From NCBI GenBank assembly GCA_964410505.1, contig CAYPGR010000008.1, positions 1 through 45,428 on the forward strand: 45,428 bases of DNA, read 5' to 3'. The translations under genes were made by a program, and so were the position numbers. Shown one piece after another: positions 32,818-40,905 of the stretch. A model generated the notes under the pieces. That model searched no databases and was not told where the DNA came from. It saw nothing but the letters and a program-made list of their open reading frames with translations. Position 1 is the stretch's first letter. The number at the start of each line of letters is the position of its first letter. This DNA is from UBA1361 sp041656375 (GTDB lineage Bacteria > Bacillota_I > Bacilli_A > RFN20 > CAG-826).

Positions 32818-32843
32818 AAAAAAACTATCCGAGATTGGATAGT
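32818..32843 (-). terminator. Rho-independent terminator of tRNA-Glu(CUC)
   Basis: On the minus strand ACTATCC pairs with GGATAGT across a 6-base loop and is followed by TTTTTTT. It begins 12 bases after the tRNA 3' CCA. Confidence 0.85.
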
Positions 32844-32854
32844 CAATTTACAGC

Positions 32855-32931
32855 TGGTGACCCGTACGGGATTCGAACCCATGAATGCATGCGTGAGAGG
32901 CATGAGAGTTAAGCCGCTTCTCCAACGGGCC
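32855..32931 (-). tRNA. tRNA-Glu (anticodon CUC)
   Basis: 77 bases including an encoded CCA. Acceptor GGCCCGT/ACGGGTC, T-arm GGGTTCGAATCCC, anticodon stem CATGC/GCATG with loop CTCTCAC, so the anticodon is CUC. It differs from tRNA-Glu(UUC) at 33517-33593 at only a few positions. Confidence 0.95.
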
Positions 32932-32939
32932 ATGTAGAA

Positions 32940-32965
32940 ATTATATCACTATCAAAAAATGTCAA
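32940..32965 (-). promoter_or_regulatory. Promoter of tRNA-Glu(CUC)
   Basis: An extended -10 TGATATAAT (TATAAT at 32940-32945) lies just before the tRNA. A perfect TTGACA (32960-32965) is present, but with only a 14-base spacer, so the extended -10 is likely the main element. Confidence 0.55.
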
Positions 32966-33000
32966 TGGTTAAATAAATAATAAAATAATAAATGATCGAC

Positions 33001-33378
33001 TTATTTAAATAATTTGCGGCAATACAAAATCCCGACAATTCCTAATGCCAAAACTGCAATATCAAACAGGATAAGTAAAATCATCGTGAAAATGAAGTCT
33101 CCGCCAAAAATGATGATGATTAAAAATAAGATAAGCGCAATCGCACCCATGAGGACAAAAAGAACTGTATCACTACGGGAGGTCCAGGATGAGAAGATAA
33201 AAAAGATAAATCCAATGAAAATGACCACACTTAATTCAGCAGGTAACATATAGTCCATCAAAAAGTAACCTTCAGCAATAGAACCAATAAGAGATGTCAT
33301 AAGCATGAATAATATCGGGAAAAGGACGAGAATGGTTCCAGCAATAGCCATTATGCTCTTTAGTTTATGATTACCCAT
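33001..33378 (-). CDS. Small polytopic membrane protein, function unknown
   Basis: 125 aa from the ATG at 33378 (SD GGAGG, 7 bases). Four hydrophobic segments (about 9-32, 42-62, 70-92, 95-118). There are almost no charged residues apart from the ends, and a C-terminal YCRKLFK tail. I recognise no domain or catalytic motif. It stands alone between two tRNA units, with the tRNA-Glu(CUC) promoter starting just after its stop. A four-helix integral membrane protein is all that can be said. Confidence 0.7.
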   Translation of the reverse strand: MGNHKLKSIMAIAGTILVLFPILFMLMTSLIGSIAEGYFLMDYMLPAELSVVIFIGFIFFIFSSWTSRSDTVLFVLMGAIALILFLIIIIFGGDFIFTMILLILFDIAVLALGIVGILYCRKLFK

Positions 33379-33480
33379 ATCATTGCCTCCAATACACAAG
33401 GACTTCTTAATTTCATTTTATGCGCACTGTAGAATAAATGTTAAATACCGATAAAAAGTAATTCAAATATTTTAATAATT

Positions 33481-33506
33481 AAAAAAACACCACTCAAGGT
33501 GGTGTT
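33481..33506 (-). terminator. Rho-independent terminator of the tRNA-Asn/tRNA-Glu operon
   Basis: On the minus strand AACACCAC pairs with GTGGTGTT through a 5-base loop and runs into TTTTTTT. It lies 10 bases after the tRNA-Glu(UUC) 3' end. Confidence 0.88.
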
Positions 33507-33516
33507 AATCGTTATC

Positions 33517-33593
33517 TGGTGACCCGTACGGGATTCGAACCCATGAATGCATGCGTGAAAGGCATGTGAGTTAAGCCACTTCTCCAACGGGCC
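33517..33593 (-). tRNA. tRNA-Glu (anticodon UUC)
   Basis: 77 bases with encoded CCA. Anticodon stem CATGC/GCATG with loop CTTTCAC gives anticodon UUC. It lies 3 bases downstream of tRNA-Asn and is co-transcribed with it. Confidence 0.95.
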
Positions 33594-33596
33594 AGA

Positions 33597-33671
33597 TGGC
33601 GCCTAGTGTAGGATTTGAACCTACGACCGATCGGTTAACAGCCGATTGCTCTGCCGCTGAGCTAACTAGGC
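33597..33671 (-). tRNA. tRNA-Asn (anticodon GUU)
   Basis: 75 bases with encoded CCA. Acceptor GCCTAGT/ACTAGGC, anticodon stem ATCGG/CCGAT with loop CTGTTAA, so the anticodon is GUU. It is the first gene of a two-tRNA unit. Confidence 0.95.
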
Positions 33672-33693
33672 CTGCAACGATTAGGCAAGAGTA

Positions 33694-33722
33694 AGGATAA
33701 CATACTTTCACCTAGTTGGCAA
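33694..33722 (-). promoter_or_regulatory. Promoter of the tRNA-Asn/tRNA-Glu operon
   Basis: TTGCCA (33717-33722), a 17-base spacer and TATCCT (33694-33699), with an extended TGT in front of the -10, on the minus strand. Confidence 0.65.
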
Positions 33723-33734
33723 TAACTTTAATAG

Positions 33735-33962
33735 TTATTTAGCAAGTTTTCTTTCAATGTCAGCGACAACATCGGCCACGGTTGAAAAAGCAAGCATTTC
33801 GTCGTTACTAAATTCAATATTGAATTCTTCTTCGATCTTCATCATTACTTCTACAAGATCAAGACTGTCAAGCCCGAGTGACTTAAGTTCCATTTCTGGT
33901 TTAATATCTTTGACTTTCAGTAAGTCGGCAAATATTCTTTCGATACGTGCTAAATTTGTCAT
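33735..33962 (-). CDS. acpP: Acyl carrier protein
   Basis: 75 aa, normal ACP length. The phosphopantetheine attachment Ser lies in LGLDSLDLVEVMMKIEEEF (about 30-48), and the acidic helix II is complete. It carries acyl chains for fatty acid or lipid synthesis. SD GAGGT. It lies 46 bases after the Tad-like gene cluster and may be read through from it. No fatty acid synthesis genes are in the window, so it could serve that pathway or a dedicated acylation step. Confidence 0.93.
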   Translation of the reverse strand: MTNLARIERIFADLLKVKDIKPEMELKSLGLDSLDLVEVMMKIEEEFNIEFSNDEMLAFSTVADVVADIERKLAK

Positions 33963-34008
33963 GTTAGTTACCTCTAAAATGAGATTTTAGCAAATCATGT
34001 TACGAATA

Positions 34009-34203
34009 TCAATCAATAACGATTATTCGCGAAGTGATATTTGTTGTTTGTAAGTACATATTGATTTCAGATAGTGCGGCACTTTCTTGCTGAGTGAGAT
34101 CCGTCGCGCTTTTTTCAAAGTTTGTAACTAACACACTGCCAATTGCTACAAATGATAAAATCACAAGAATAATGCCCAATAATTGTCCTTTTAATTCTGC
34201 CAT
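34009..34203 (-). CDS. Small pilin-like protein of the Tad-like locus
   Basis: 64 aa. One strong N-terminal hydrophobic helix (about 8-27) follows a short charged lead (MAELKGQ), and a small polar tail follows. Size and layout resemble Flp-type small pilins or minor pseudopilins, but the diagnostic prepilin-peptidase cleavage motif with a Glu at +5 of the mature end is not clear. It follows the TadE-like gene by 16 bases with SD GGAGG. Assignment is mainly from context. Confidence 0.55.
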   Translation of the reverse strand: MAELKGQLLGIILVILSFVAIGSVLVTNFEKSATDLTQQESAALSEINMYLQTTNITSRIIVID

Positions 34204-34219
34204 AGTTCCTCCTTCCTAC

Positions 34220-34558
34220 TTATAAATAACCGACAATTGTCATTCTTGTTACACTAATTTCCATCGATTCTTTTTTAATGATAATCGGTTCATAAAAAGT
34301 CGATAACTGAAAGGTAATCGTCTCCCCGACACTAATGTATTCGCATGACTCTTGACAACTAATGGTGATACCTTCTATTGCTAGCGTCTCGATAAGTGAC
34401 GCACGGAGACCCCCTTGGTCACTAATTTGATAACTTACAATCGTTGCCCGTTTTTCAAGGCTCATCGATAACTTGGCGATGTTAATCAGATCAACACCGA
34501 ATAAGAGTGTCGGTAAAATCAAGATAAACGAAAACAAAGTACCATAAAGGTTTGCCAT
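34220..34558 (-). CDS. TadE-like minor pseudopilin
   Basis: 112 aa. An N-terminal hydrophobic helix (about 7-28) leads into an extracytoplasmic domain with a Cys pair (SCQESCEY, near 71). TadE/TadG-type minor pilins have this layout of a short N-terminus, a single helix and a small disulfide-bearing beta domain. Its ATG overlaps the stop of the upstream TadC-like gene by 1 base (TAATG). The similarity is structural more than motif-based. Confidence 0.55.
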   Translation of the reverse strand: MANLYGTLFSFILILPTLLFGVDLINIAKLSMSLEKRATIVSYQISDQGGLRASLIETLAIEGITISCQESCEYISVGETITFQLSTFYEPIIIKKESMEISVTRMTIVGYL

Positions 34559-35163
34559 TAAAAGCCTCCTAACATCGTCATGACACTCCCCATCAGAGTA
34601 AACATCATGACGGCTGTTCCTAAGAATAAACTCATATTGAATCGTTCATAACTACTTTCATGAAGAGCGATTTGTTCTTCATGATGTTCCTTGACCAATG
34701 TTTCGAATAGGTAGTTGAATTGCCACAGATGTTTTGAATCTGTCCCGTGATTGACTAACATATAAATGTTAATCATTATATGCGTGATGAAGCGATGGTT
34801 AAAACCTTTGGCAAAACTAATATACGGCGTCACCGTGTGATTTTGCCCAATTGCATTGACCATTTTTTCCAATTCTTCATAAAGGTGACCATCACTACCA
34901 TGAAGAGCAGCGACGAGTGATTGATAGATATTCGCTTGACTTTCAAGGGCCACTCTAAAATGTGTGAAGACGTTAATGAAATCATGGACGGTTAAATTGG
35001 ATCGTTGTCGTTTGCGATTTGGAATCAAGAATATGAGGAGAAATCCCGTGATTGACATAAAAATAGCAATGAGATAATCCGTTGTGAAATAACCCAAGAT
35101 GCCACTCCCTATCACACAAAGATAACCACTTAGTTTTAGTGTTTTACTGAGTCTAAGTGACAT
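34558..35163 (-). CDS. TadC-like inner-membrane platform protein
   Basis: 201 aa. Two N-terminal membrane helices (about 8-46), a long cytoplasmic helical region and a C-terminal membrane helix (about 178-200). This is the T2SSF/TadC layout in a shortened form. The helical segment VFTHFRVALESQANIYQSL and the Glu-rich FETLVKEHHEEQ resemble F-domain helices. It overlaps the TadB-like gene by 11 bases. Together they would form the platform for the ATPase. Confidence 0.65.
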   Translation of the reverse strand: MSLRLSKTLKLSGYLCVIGSGILGYFTTDYLIAIFMSITGFLLIFLIPNRKRQRSNLTVHDFINVFTHFRVALESQANIYQSLVAALHGSDGHLYEELEKMVNAIGQNHTVTPYISFAKGFNHRFITHIMINIYMLVNHGTDSKHLWQFNYLFETLVKEHHEEQIALHESSYERFNMSLFLGTAVMMFTLMGSVMTMLGGF

Positions 35164-35845
35164 TTTTAATTCGCTTTATTCGATTTTCCGTTACAAAAAT
35201 TAGGCTCACAAGAAAGACACCAATAAAGATTTCGATTCCCAAGATATAAGTTAAAGGTGGGTTACTAAAAGCAAGAAAACCGTCCAAAGCAAACCGAAAA
35301 AGAATACCTACTGCAAAAATAAACAACCAATTAAAAATAAACTTAACCAAATAGGTATTATCAATTCGTTTAATCTTAACGAGTTGTGCTTGGCTATTTG
35401 CAAGACTGAAGAGTAAGATTTCACTAACCTGCATAATGTCGCCGCCCCTCTCACTCACAAGCTTGATGGCACTAAGAAATGATTCATAATAGTGATGTGC
35501 AAAGAATGTCGTAAGACCTTCCAAATAAACCATCCCCTCGTTCTGGCGTTTAGCGGTTAACATCCGCTGATCAGCTACATTAAGCAAAGGTATCACCACC
35601 CCTAACGTTGCGGGAATCGTTTTCTGGACATCAAAATTCAGTGTGAATAATTCAATAAAAGTAAACATCAAGATACGTTTTTTTAAATAATCAAAATAAA
35701 AAGAAAACCGAAGTAGAAAATAAATGGCGATACAAACTGAAACCGTCAAATTGATCACAACGTAATTGAAAAGGGATAACATTAGATAAGAAAAAATGGC
35801 GATTAACAAGCTCATAATAGTGGTCGCAAAAACAATGCCAATCAT
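35153..35845 (-). CDS. TadB-like inner-membrane platform protein
   Basis: 230 aa. Two N-terminal membrane helices (about 2-50), a cytoplasmic helical domain with the T2SSF-like segment SAIKLVSERGGDIMQVSEIL (about 124-143), and two C-terminal membrane helices (about 170-225). It overlaps the ATPase gene by 4 bases, so the ATPase and platform proteins are coupled. It belongs to the GspF/TadB superfamily, divergent from named members. Confidence 0.7.
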   Translation of the reverse strand: MIGIVFATTIMSLLIAIFSYLMLSLFNYVVINLTVSVCIAIYFLLRFSFYFDYLKKRILMFTFIELFTLNFDVQKTIPATLGVVIPLLNVADQRMLTAKRQNEGMVYLEGLTTFFAHHYYESFLSAIKLVSERGGDIMQVSEILLFSLANSQAQLVKIKRIDNTYLVKFIFNWLFIFAVGILFRFALDGFLAFSNPPLTYILGIEIFIGVFLVSLIFVTENRIKRIKNVT

Positions 35846-36765
35846 GCCTTATCCTCATAGATCACTAATGATTTGTCGGATGCCACGTTGTAGTAAAGAA
35901 TTTTGCTGACATAACGCCGAATACTACCATCACCTTGCTCTTTTTTTGAAAGGTGAACAATATATGGATAGGCTTTAAAGAGCGGTATTGTTTGTTCCAT
36001 ATTGGCGAGATAGGCAACCCGTTCATACACTAGTTCTGGTTGGTCGGCATGAATGGTAACAATGTTTGGATGTCCACTAATCGCGCCTTGAACGATTTCT
36101 TTCATTTCACCGCCTCTACTTTCCGCGATAATCAAATAATCTGGGTGAAAACGTAAGGCTCTTTGGACAAATGTTCGAATTTCACTTTCATTATTTGCCG
36201 TCGTCTGCCAAAGCGTTAAATCAAGCTGGGGATTAAGATCATGCACCTCACCAAGTTCCAAAACATTATCAATCACTAAAACACGGGTGGATTCTTTTAA
36301 GAGCATGAGTAAATATTTCTGAAGAGTTGTCTTCCCAACGCCCGTTGAGCCACTTATGATAATTGAACGTTTATCTAGCATCATGTTTTTTAGGATTACT
36401 TGCAGTTCACCTTCAATATAGTTCGGATGGCGCTTTAAGAAGTCTTGGTTTATTCGCAATGCAAAGCTAAGACTTTCACGATATCGAAATCGACTCTGGG
36501 CAAAATGGAGGGCACTAAGCCGATATTTACCAACTGAGATGTCAAGGAAGGTATCGCTATAAGAAAAACGGTTATTGGCGTAATCTGCGACATTTCGTAA
36601 AAATGTATAAACCAGATCTTTGTCAATTTCTTTATAGAACTGCCGCCCTTTCGTGGAGGAAAAATAAAACAGGCTGTGTCCATTATATGAAATATCTGTA
36701 ATCGATAAATCCTTTAACAACTCCGCCATAAAACTTAATTCAATGATTGTAATTACTTTATCCAT
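35842..36765 (-). CDS. TadA/CpaF-type secretion ATPase
   Basis: 307 aa, shorter than usual TadA (about 380-480 aa) because the N-terminal lead is missing. A short N-terminal domain (about 1-115) is followed by the RecA-like core: Walker A GSTGVGKTT (139-147), the Asp-box-like VLVIDNVLELGEVH, Walker B region HPDYLIIAESRGGEM (about 208-222) and the His box GHPNIVTIHADQ (about 229-240). It powers assembly of a Tad/Flp-like pilus or pseudopilus, or DNA uptake. Context: a platform pair and pilin-like genes follow directly. Confidence 0.9.
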   Translation of the reverse strand: MDKVITIIELSFMAELLKDLSITDISYNGHSLFYFSSTKGRQFYKEIDKDLVYTFLRNVADYANNRFSYSDTFLDISVGKYRLSALHFAQSRFRYRESLSFALRINQDFLKRHPNYIEGELQVILKNMMLDKRSIIISGSTGVGKTTLQKYLLMLLKESTRVLVIDNVLELGEVHDLNPQLDLTLWQTTANNESEIRTFVQRALRFHPDYLIIAESRGGEMKEIVQGAISGHPNIVTIHADQPELVYERVAYLANMEQTIPLFKAYPYIVHLSKKEQGDGSIRRYVSKILYYNVASDKSLVIYEDKA

Positions 36766-36768
36766 GCT

Positions 36769-37131
36769 TTAATTAAGGTAATAGGAGAACGTTTTATTAT
36801 ACTTAGCATTAAAACCAAGGTCTGCCTGCAAATTAATCTTAAAGTGGTTACTCTGTACGTTCTCACTACAAGGTTCACTCCCTTTATAAAAATCTAGCTC
36901 ATAAATATAACGAACCCTTTTCAAATTATTATTAAAGTGAACACGAATCATATCATGGGTCCTTGGTTGATCAAAATAAACCGTTTCATCTTTCATATCA
37001 ACCATTGTCACATGATAAAGGTAATCATGATTGATGGCATTAAAAACTTCATTAACATGATGATAACGCGTATTAATCGCATAAAAACCAGTCAGAATAA
37101 ATAAAAATAAAAAAGCAAATTTTTCCCACAT
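36769..37131 (-). CDS. Pilin-like single-helix protein of the Tad-like locus
   Basis: 120 aa from the ATG at 37131, 1 base after the stop of the upstream gene and without an SD, so it is probably translated by coupling. The N-terminal hydrophobic helix is about 3-18 (KFAFLFLFILTGFYAI), followed by an extracytoplasmic polar domain with a single Cys. I recognise no family. The order (exported protein, this gene, ATPase, platform proteins, small pilins) suggests a minor pilin. Confidence 0.5.
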   Translation of the reverse strand: MWEKFAFLFLFILTGFYAINTRYHHVNEVFNAINHDYLYHVTMVDMKDETVYFDQPRTHDMIRVHFNNNLKRVRYIYELDFYKGSEPCSENVQSNHFKINLQADLGFNAKYNKTFSYYLN

Positions 37132-37132
37132 A

Positions 37133-38116
37133 TTAATACCGATCGATGATGGGTTCAAAAAGACCACCCTCTCCTAAAAAAGGGGTACCAACTTCTAGTT
37201 TAAAACGATAGGAAACATGATACTCATGAAATCCGAAGCCGCTTAATTCTAAACTAAATGGGGTCAAGTGAACACTACCCATGCGACTCATCGGAAAGTA
37301 GATTTTATCCGTGGGGATAAAACCGTTTCTTGGTTCATCCACGGTTAGAAGTGTCACCTTATCAACATATAAGGGTCTTAACATAAACAAAGTAGAAACA
37401 TTACCCTCCTTTCTAATGCCGACCTTAAATCCAACCTTATTCGGATATATTTTTGTCATCAAAGGGAAAAGTGTAGCATCTTCGCAGTATAGAATCGCTT
37501 CTCTTACAAAAGGGGCCACATATAAATTCTTGATTCTAATTTGAACTAAATTAAGATCAAAACACAAATCAGTCGGGATATATACATAACCCGTTAGTGT
37601 TGTCGGATAAAGGGTTGTTTGATGATAAATGACCGTTCGTTTTAGGTACCCAGTGTACTCAAATGTGATTTCTTTACTAAAACGATCAACCGCTGATTGA
37701 TGGTCATTTAAATCAACCGCAACATTTGGTTGATATCCATAAAAACTAAGATAATGGGTCAATACCGTCTCATGATGACTTGCCTGATAATAAAAGAAAA
37801 GACGGTTATGACCCACGCCAGTAACACCTTTAGGCGCCGTGTAAGTTAGTAGCAATCGACTATCAGCAAGCATAGTAGTCACTTTTTGTTTTTGAGAAAA
37901 GACCTTAACCCCTTGTGGATTAAAGACATCGTATCGGTAAGTTAGAGAAATCTTTTCACTCGAATAATATGGAAAGGTGATCACCACCTCTTTTAAAACA
38001 TCTTTCGGATAGACCGTGTAGGCATCAACTCCTGATAATGGGGCATTTGATTGAGCCATTTTCGCCCCGACAGTTGGTAAAATCATCATAGTAACAAGTA
38101 GCAAAAAGTATTTCAT
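37133..38116 (-). CDS. Exported protein at the head of the Tad-like operon
   Basis: 327 aa from the ATG at 38116, which starts a clean signal peptide (KYFLLLVTMMILPTVGA). No lipobox; a short hydrophobic stretch near the C-terminus is not enough for an anchor. The mature part is beta-rich with a repeated Tyr/Phe pattern and two cysteines (near 205 and 230). No domain was recognised. No SD precedes this start. As first gene of the locus it may be the pilus-associated adhesin or the secreted substrate; this is inference from position. Confidence 0.6.
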   Translation of the reverse strand: MKYFLLLVTMMILPTVGAKMAQSNAPLSGVDAYTVYPKDVLKEVVITFPYYSSEKISLTYRYDVFNPQGVKVFSQKQKVTTMLADSRLLLTYTAPKGVTGVGHNRLFFYYQASHHETVLTHYLSFYGYQPNVAVDLNDHQSAVDRFSKEITFEYTGYLKRTVIYHQTTLYPTTLTGYVYIPTDLCFDLNLVQIRIKNLYVAPFVREAILYCEDATLFPLMTKIYPNKVGFKVGIRKEGNVSTLFMLRPLYVDKVTLLTVDEPRNGFIPTDKIYFPMSRMGSVHLTPFSLELSGFGFHEYHVSYRFKLEVGTPFLGEGGLFEPIIDRY

Positions 38117-38188
38117 ATTAATAAATGAAAGAGAAATATAAAAACAAGCACAACAATGTGTTTGCTCGTGCATTTAAAGTCTAATTAG

Positions 38189-38202
38189 TTTATTATTTAT
38201 AC
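38189..38202 (+). promoter_or_regulatory. Possible leaderless promoter of the guanylate-kinase-family gene
   Basis: TATTAT lies six bases before the ATG at 38203, so transcription would begin at the start codon. There is no SD. The -35 region is weak. This 86-base gap also has to hold the start of the divergent Tad-like operon. Confidence 0.4.
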
Positions 38203-38745
38203 ATGATTGTTTTAATGGGTGCATCGGCAAGTGGAAAAACAGAAGTCGCCAAAATGCTTGGTCAGATTTTTGGTATTGTCAAAGTTGTGACCCATACGAC
38301 ACGTGAAATGCGAAGTGGAGAGATTAATGGTGTAGATTACCATTTCGTAACCCGCGATTTATTTATTAAATTAGCAGGGGAAGATTACTTCGTGGAAACG
38401 GTTGAATATAACGGAAACTTTTATGGCACCTCGAAAAATGAATTGGGAACCAATAAAGTTTTAATCATCGAACCGACGGGTTTAAAACCAATCAAGGCCC
38501 TCAATGATGCACGTATCGTCGTCTTTTTCATGCAAGCAAGTCGGAGTGTTCGTCGCAAGCGAATGATTGCCCGTGGCGATAATCCAACGATTGCCCTTGA
38601 ACGGATCATTATTGATGATGCAAAATTCGATCCAAAAGCGATTGAAGGAATTGATTTTACAATTGACAGCGAACACCAAACCGTTCGTGATATCGCGATT
38701 GAAGTCTACGAAAAGTATGCGCGTAAAATTATTGCTTCAAGTTAA
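38203..38745 (+). CDS. Guanylate-kinase family protein
   Basis: 180 aa, one of only two plus-strand genes. The P-loop is GASASGKT (about 6-13) where Gmk usually has GPSGVGKG. The GMP-binding block THTTREMRSGEINGVDYHF (about 31-49) matches the family, and YNGNFYGTSK matches the second nucleotide-contact block. It would phosphorylate GMP to GDP. The unusual P-loop and short length allow it to be a paralogue with another role. Its 3' end overlaps the convergent SDR gene by 17 bases. Start is leaderless-like. Confidence 0.8.
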   Translation: MIVLMGASASGKTEVAKMLGQIFGIVKVVTHTTREMRSGEINGVDYHFVTRDLFIKLAGEDYFVETVEYNGNFYGTSKNELGTNKVLIIEPTGLKPIKALNDARIVVFFMQASRSVRRKRMIARGDNPTIALERIIIDDAKFDPKAIEGIDFTIDSEHQTVRDIAIEVYEKYARKIIASS

Positions 38746-39643
38746 TTTTTGCTATTTCATTTAGTAGCAGGAAGAGATGGTCACTTACGTTGCCATCCAT
38801 TTTTTTATATCGGGGCAAGCCGTTTACTTCAAGCAACCCACGGGGTACAATCATCATCCCTTTTAAATCATCGATAGTGGTTAAAGCAACAAGCGCCCCA
38901 AGCACCGCTCGCTGTGGGCTATGGAACATCACCTTCATAAATAGATGAGCAAAAGTATTAAGCGGTTTAAACTTAAAACGCGCAATATTACTATTACTGA
39001 CGCCTGGATGATATAAGAAAACCCGCCCCTTAACCGGGAAAGGAATTTGCTCACTTTTTTCCATTAAGCCCCAGGCGAAACAATTAAGCGCCCATTTCGC
39101 GCCTTTATATTGCTGGTGTCGTGAAATCCTCTCTCCCGTTATTACTTTGCTGAAGCGATCTCGTGACATCTTTCTATAGGCTGCAGGCGAGGTGGTATAG
39201 ACAAAACGCGTGTTTGACGAAACAAGCGATGAAGCCATGATCTTTTTGGTCAATAAATAATTACCATAAAAATTGATACCAAAAGTCAAAGGCAACCCTT
39301 GGCGAGTTCGACCTTTAGCATCAGGAAAGTAGACCCCAGCATTGAAAACAATGCCGTCAATTTGCCGATAACCTTCCTCTAAACGTTGCACAAAATGGTC
39401 AATCGCACTTGAATCTGACTGATCAAAATAAAAAAAAGAAATAGCCGCATTCGGATATTTCTTAAGTAATTTTGATAGCGCTTGTTTGGTTTTATCTTCA
39501 TTACGATTGGCCATGATAACATGGGCCTCTTTGGCAATTAAGTGTTCACTAAGCGCAAAACCAAGACCGCTATTGGCGCCTGTTACGATAAAGGTTTGAC
39601 CCTTTAAGTTTGGAATCTTTTTTAAATATTCATGGGTTCTCAT
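38729..39643 (-). CDS. Short-chain dehydrogenase/reductase
   Basis: 304 aa. Classical SDR features are the NAD(P) site TGANSGLG (about 21-28), ANRNEDK after beta-2 (suggesting NADP preference), FNAGVYFP (about 101-108), Ser in VYTTSPAAY, and the catalytic YKGAK with Tyr and Lys four apart (about 178-182). The sequence resembles retinol-dehydrogenase/WWOX-type SDRs that act on lipid or steroid-like alcohols; the substrate is unknown. Its ATG overlaps the stop of the upstream CNNM gene (TAATG), indicating co-expression. Confidence 0.9.
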   Translation of the reverse strand: MRTHEYLKKIPNLKGQTFIVTGANSGLGFALSEHLIAKEAHVIMANRNEDKTKQALSKLLKKYPNAAISFFYFDQSDSSAIDHFVQRLEEGYRQIDGIVFNAGVYFPDAKGRTRQGLPLTFGINFYGNYLLTKKIMASSLVSSNTRFVYTTSPAAYRKMSRDRFSKVITGERISRHQQYKGAKWALNCFAWGLMEKSEQIPFPVKGRVFLYHPGVSNSNIARFKFKPLNTFAHLFMKVMFHSPQRAVLGALVALTTIDDLKGMMIVPRGLLEVNGLPRYKKMDGNVSDHLFLLLNEIAKINLKQ

Positions 39644-40905
39644 TAATCTTCCGTTTCAACCAAAACTTCAACCTTTTCAACGACAAAGCCATCAATTTTA
39701 ATAATCTTCACCAAAATATTTTCATATTTAAAGGTATCGCCCACTTTTGCAAAACGGTCTAGCATTTCTAAACACCAACCTGCAACGGTATCGTAATCAT
39801 TATCTTCATCTTCTTCAAGATCAAAAAGTTCAAAGAAGTCTTCAATATTAACGCCACCATCAATAATATAGTGGGTGTCGCTTTTCTTTACGATTGGTTC
39901 ATCAATAACATCGCTTTCATCCCAAATTTCACCAATAATTTCTTCAAGGATATCTTCCATGGTGATGATACCTTCAGTGCCACCATACTCATCAATCACA
40001 ATGGCAATATGGTTTTTGGTTTGTTTAAATTCGGTCAAGATCTCACTAATGTTTTTAGTGTGATGAACAAATAACGGAGGTTTTATCAGTGACTTAATGT
40101 TTATTTTCTTCTTACTAAGCGTTAATTTAATTAAATCTTTCGTTGATAGGATACCAATTATGTTATCAATCGTATCTTTATATACCGGTATACGACTAAA
40201 CTTAAAAATTTCTTGCTTTTTCATGACTCTTAAAATATCGTCATCGATATCATAGCTCAATACATCAACCCGTGGGGTCATAATTTCGTATGCCTCAGTC
40301 TCCGTGAATTCAATCGCATTGCGGACGAGATCACTCGTTTCTTCATCAATAAACCCTTGCTCTTCAATCTCATCAACAATTAGTTGGAGTTCATCTTCAG
40401 TATAATGTTCCTCGGTGTGAGAAATATCTTTTTTGGCATGATTTTTCTTATTTAAGATGCGGAATATAAAAAGAACTGGTGTAAATAGATAATAGACAAG
40501 CATGTAAGGATAATAATATAAGTATGCTAAACGATAACTAAATTTAACCCCGATCGTTTTAGGGATAATTTCCCCAAAAATGACAAGGACAACGAATAAG
40601 GCGGCACTAAAGAACGCAATATATTGACCAGTCGCCCCATGCGCATTATCATAAGTAATCGCAAAACCGGTGACAATGGCCGTTAAAGAAATATTGACAA
40701 AATTATTGCCTAACAAAATCGTTAAAACAGTATCGTCAAAGTCTTTGACAACATTCATAACTTGACGACTATTTTTGACCCCTTCCTCAACATCTTTTTC
40801 CAGCCGAAGTTTATTAGTGGTGGAAAAAACACTTTCAGCACTCGAGAAAAAGAAGGATAAAACCAATAAAAGAATAATCAAAATAAGTCGGACCGTATTA
40901 GACAT
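39643..40905 (-). CDS. CNNM/CorC-type membrane protein with CBS pair and CorC_HlyC domain
   Basis: 420 aa from the ATG at 40905 (GGAGG 9 bases upstream; a TTG one codon earlier is an alternative). DUF21/CNNM membrane domain (about 1-165, with SAESVFSTTNKLRLEK and NNFVNISL), then an EEQGFIDEET linker, two CBS domains (about 205-325) and a C-terminal CorC_HlyC domain (about 340-415, DEDNDYDTVAGWCLEML). The family exports Mg2+ or Co2+; older names are hemolysin C or TlyC. It overlaps the upstream paralogue by a few bases. Confidence 0.92.
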   Translation of the reverse strand: MSNTVRLILIILLLVLSFFFSSAESVFSTTNKLRLEKDVEEGVKNSRQVMNVVKDFDDTVLTILLGNNFVNISLTAIVTGFAITYDNAHGATGQYIAFFSAALFVVLVIFGEIIPKTIGVKFSYRLAYLYYYPYMLVYYLFTPVLFIFRILNKKNHAKKDISHTEEHYTEDELQLIVDEIEEQGFIDEETSDLVRNAIEFTETEAYEIMTPRVDVLSYDIDDDILRVMKKQEIFKFSRIPVYKDTIDNIIGILSTKDLIKLTLSKKKINIKSLIKPPLFVHHTKNISEILTEFKQTKNHIAIVIDEYGGTEGIITMEDILEEIIGEIWDESDVIDEPIVKKSDTHYIIDGGVNIEDFFELFDLEEDEDNDYDTVAGWCLEMLDRFAKVGDTFKYENILVKIIKIDGFVVEKVEVLVETED

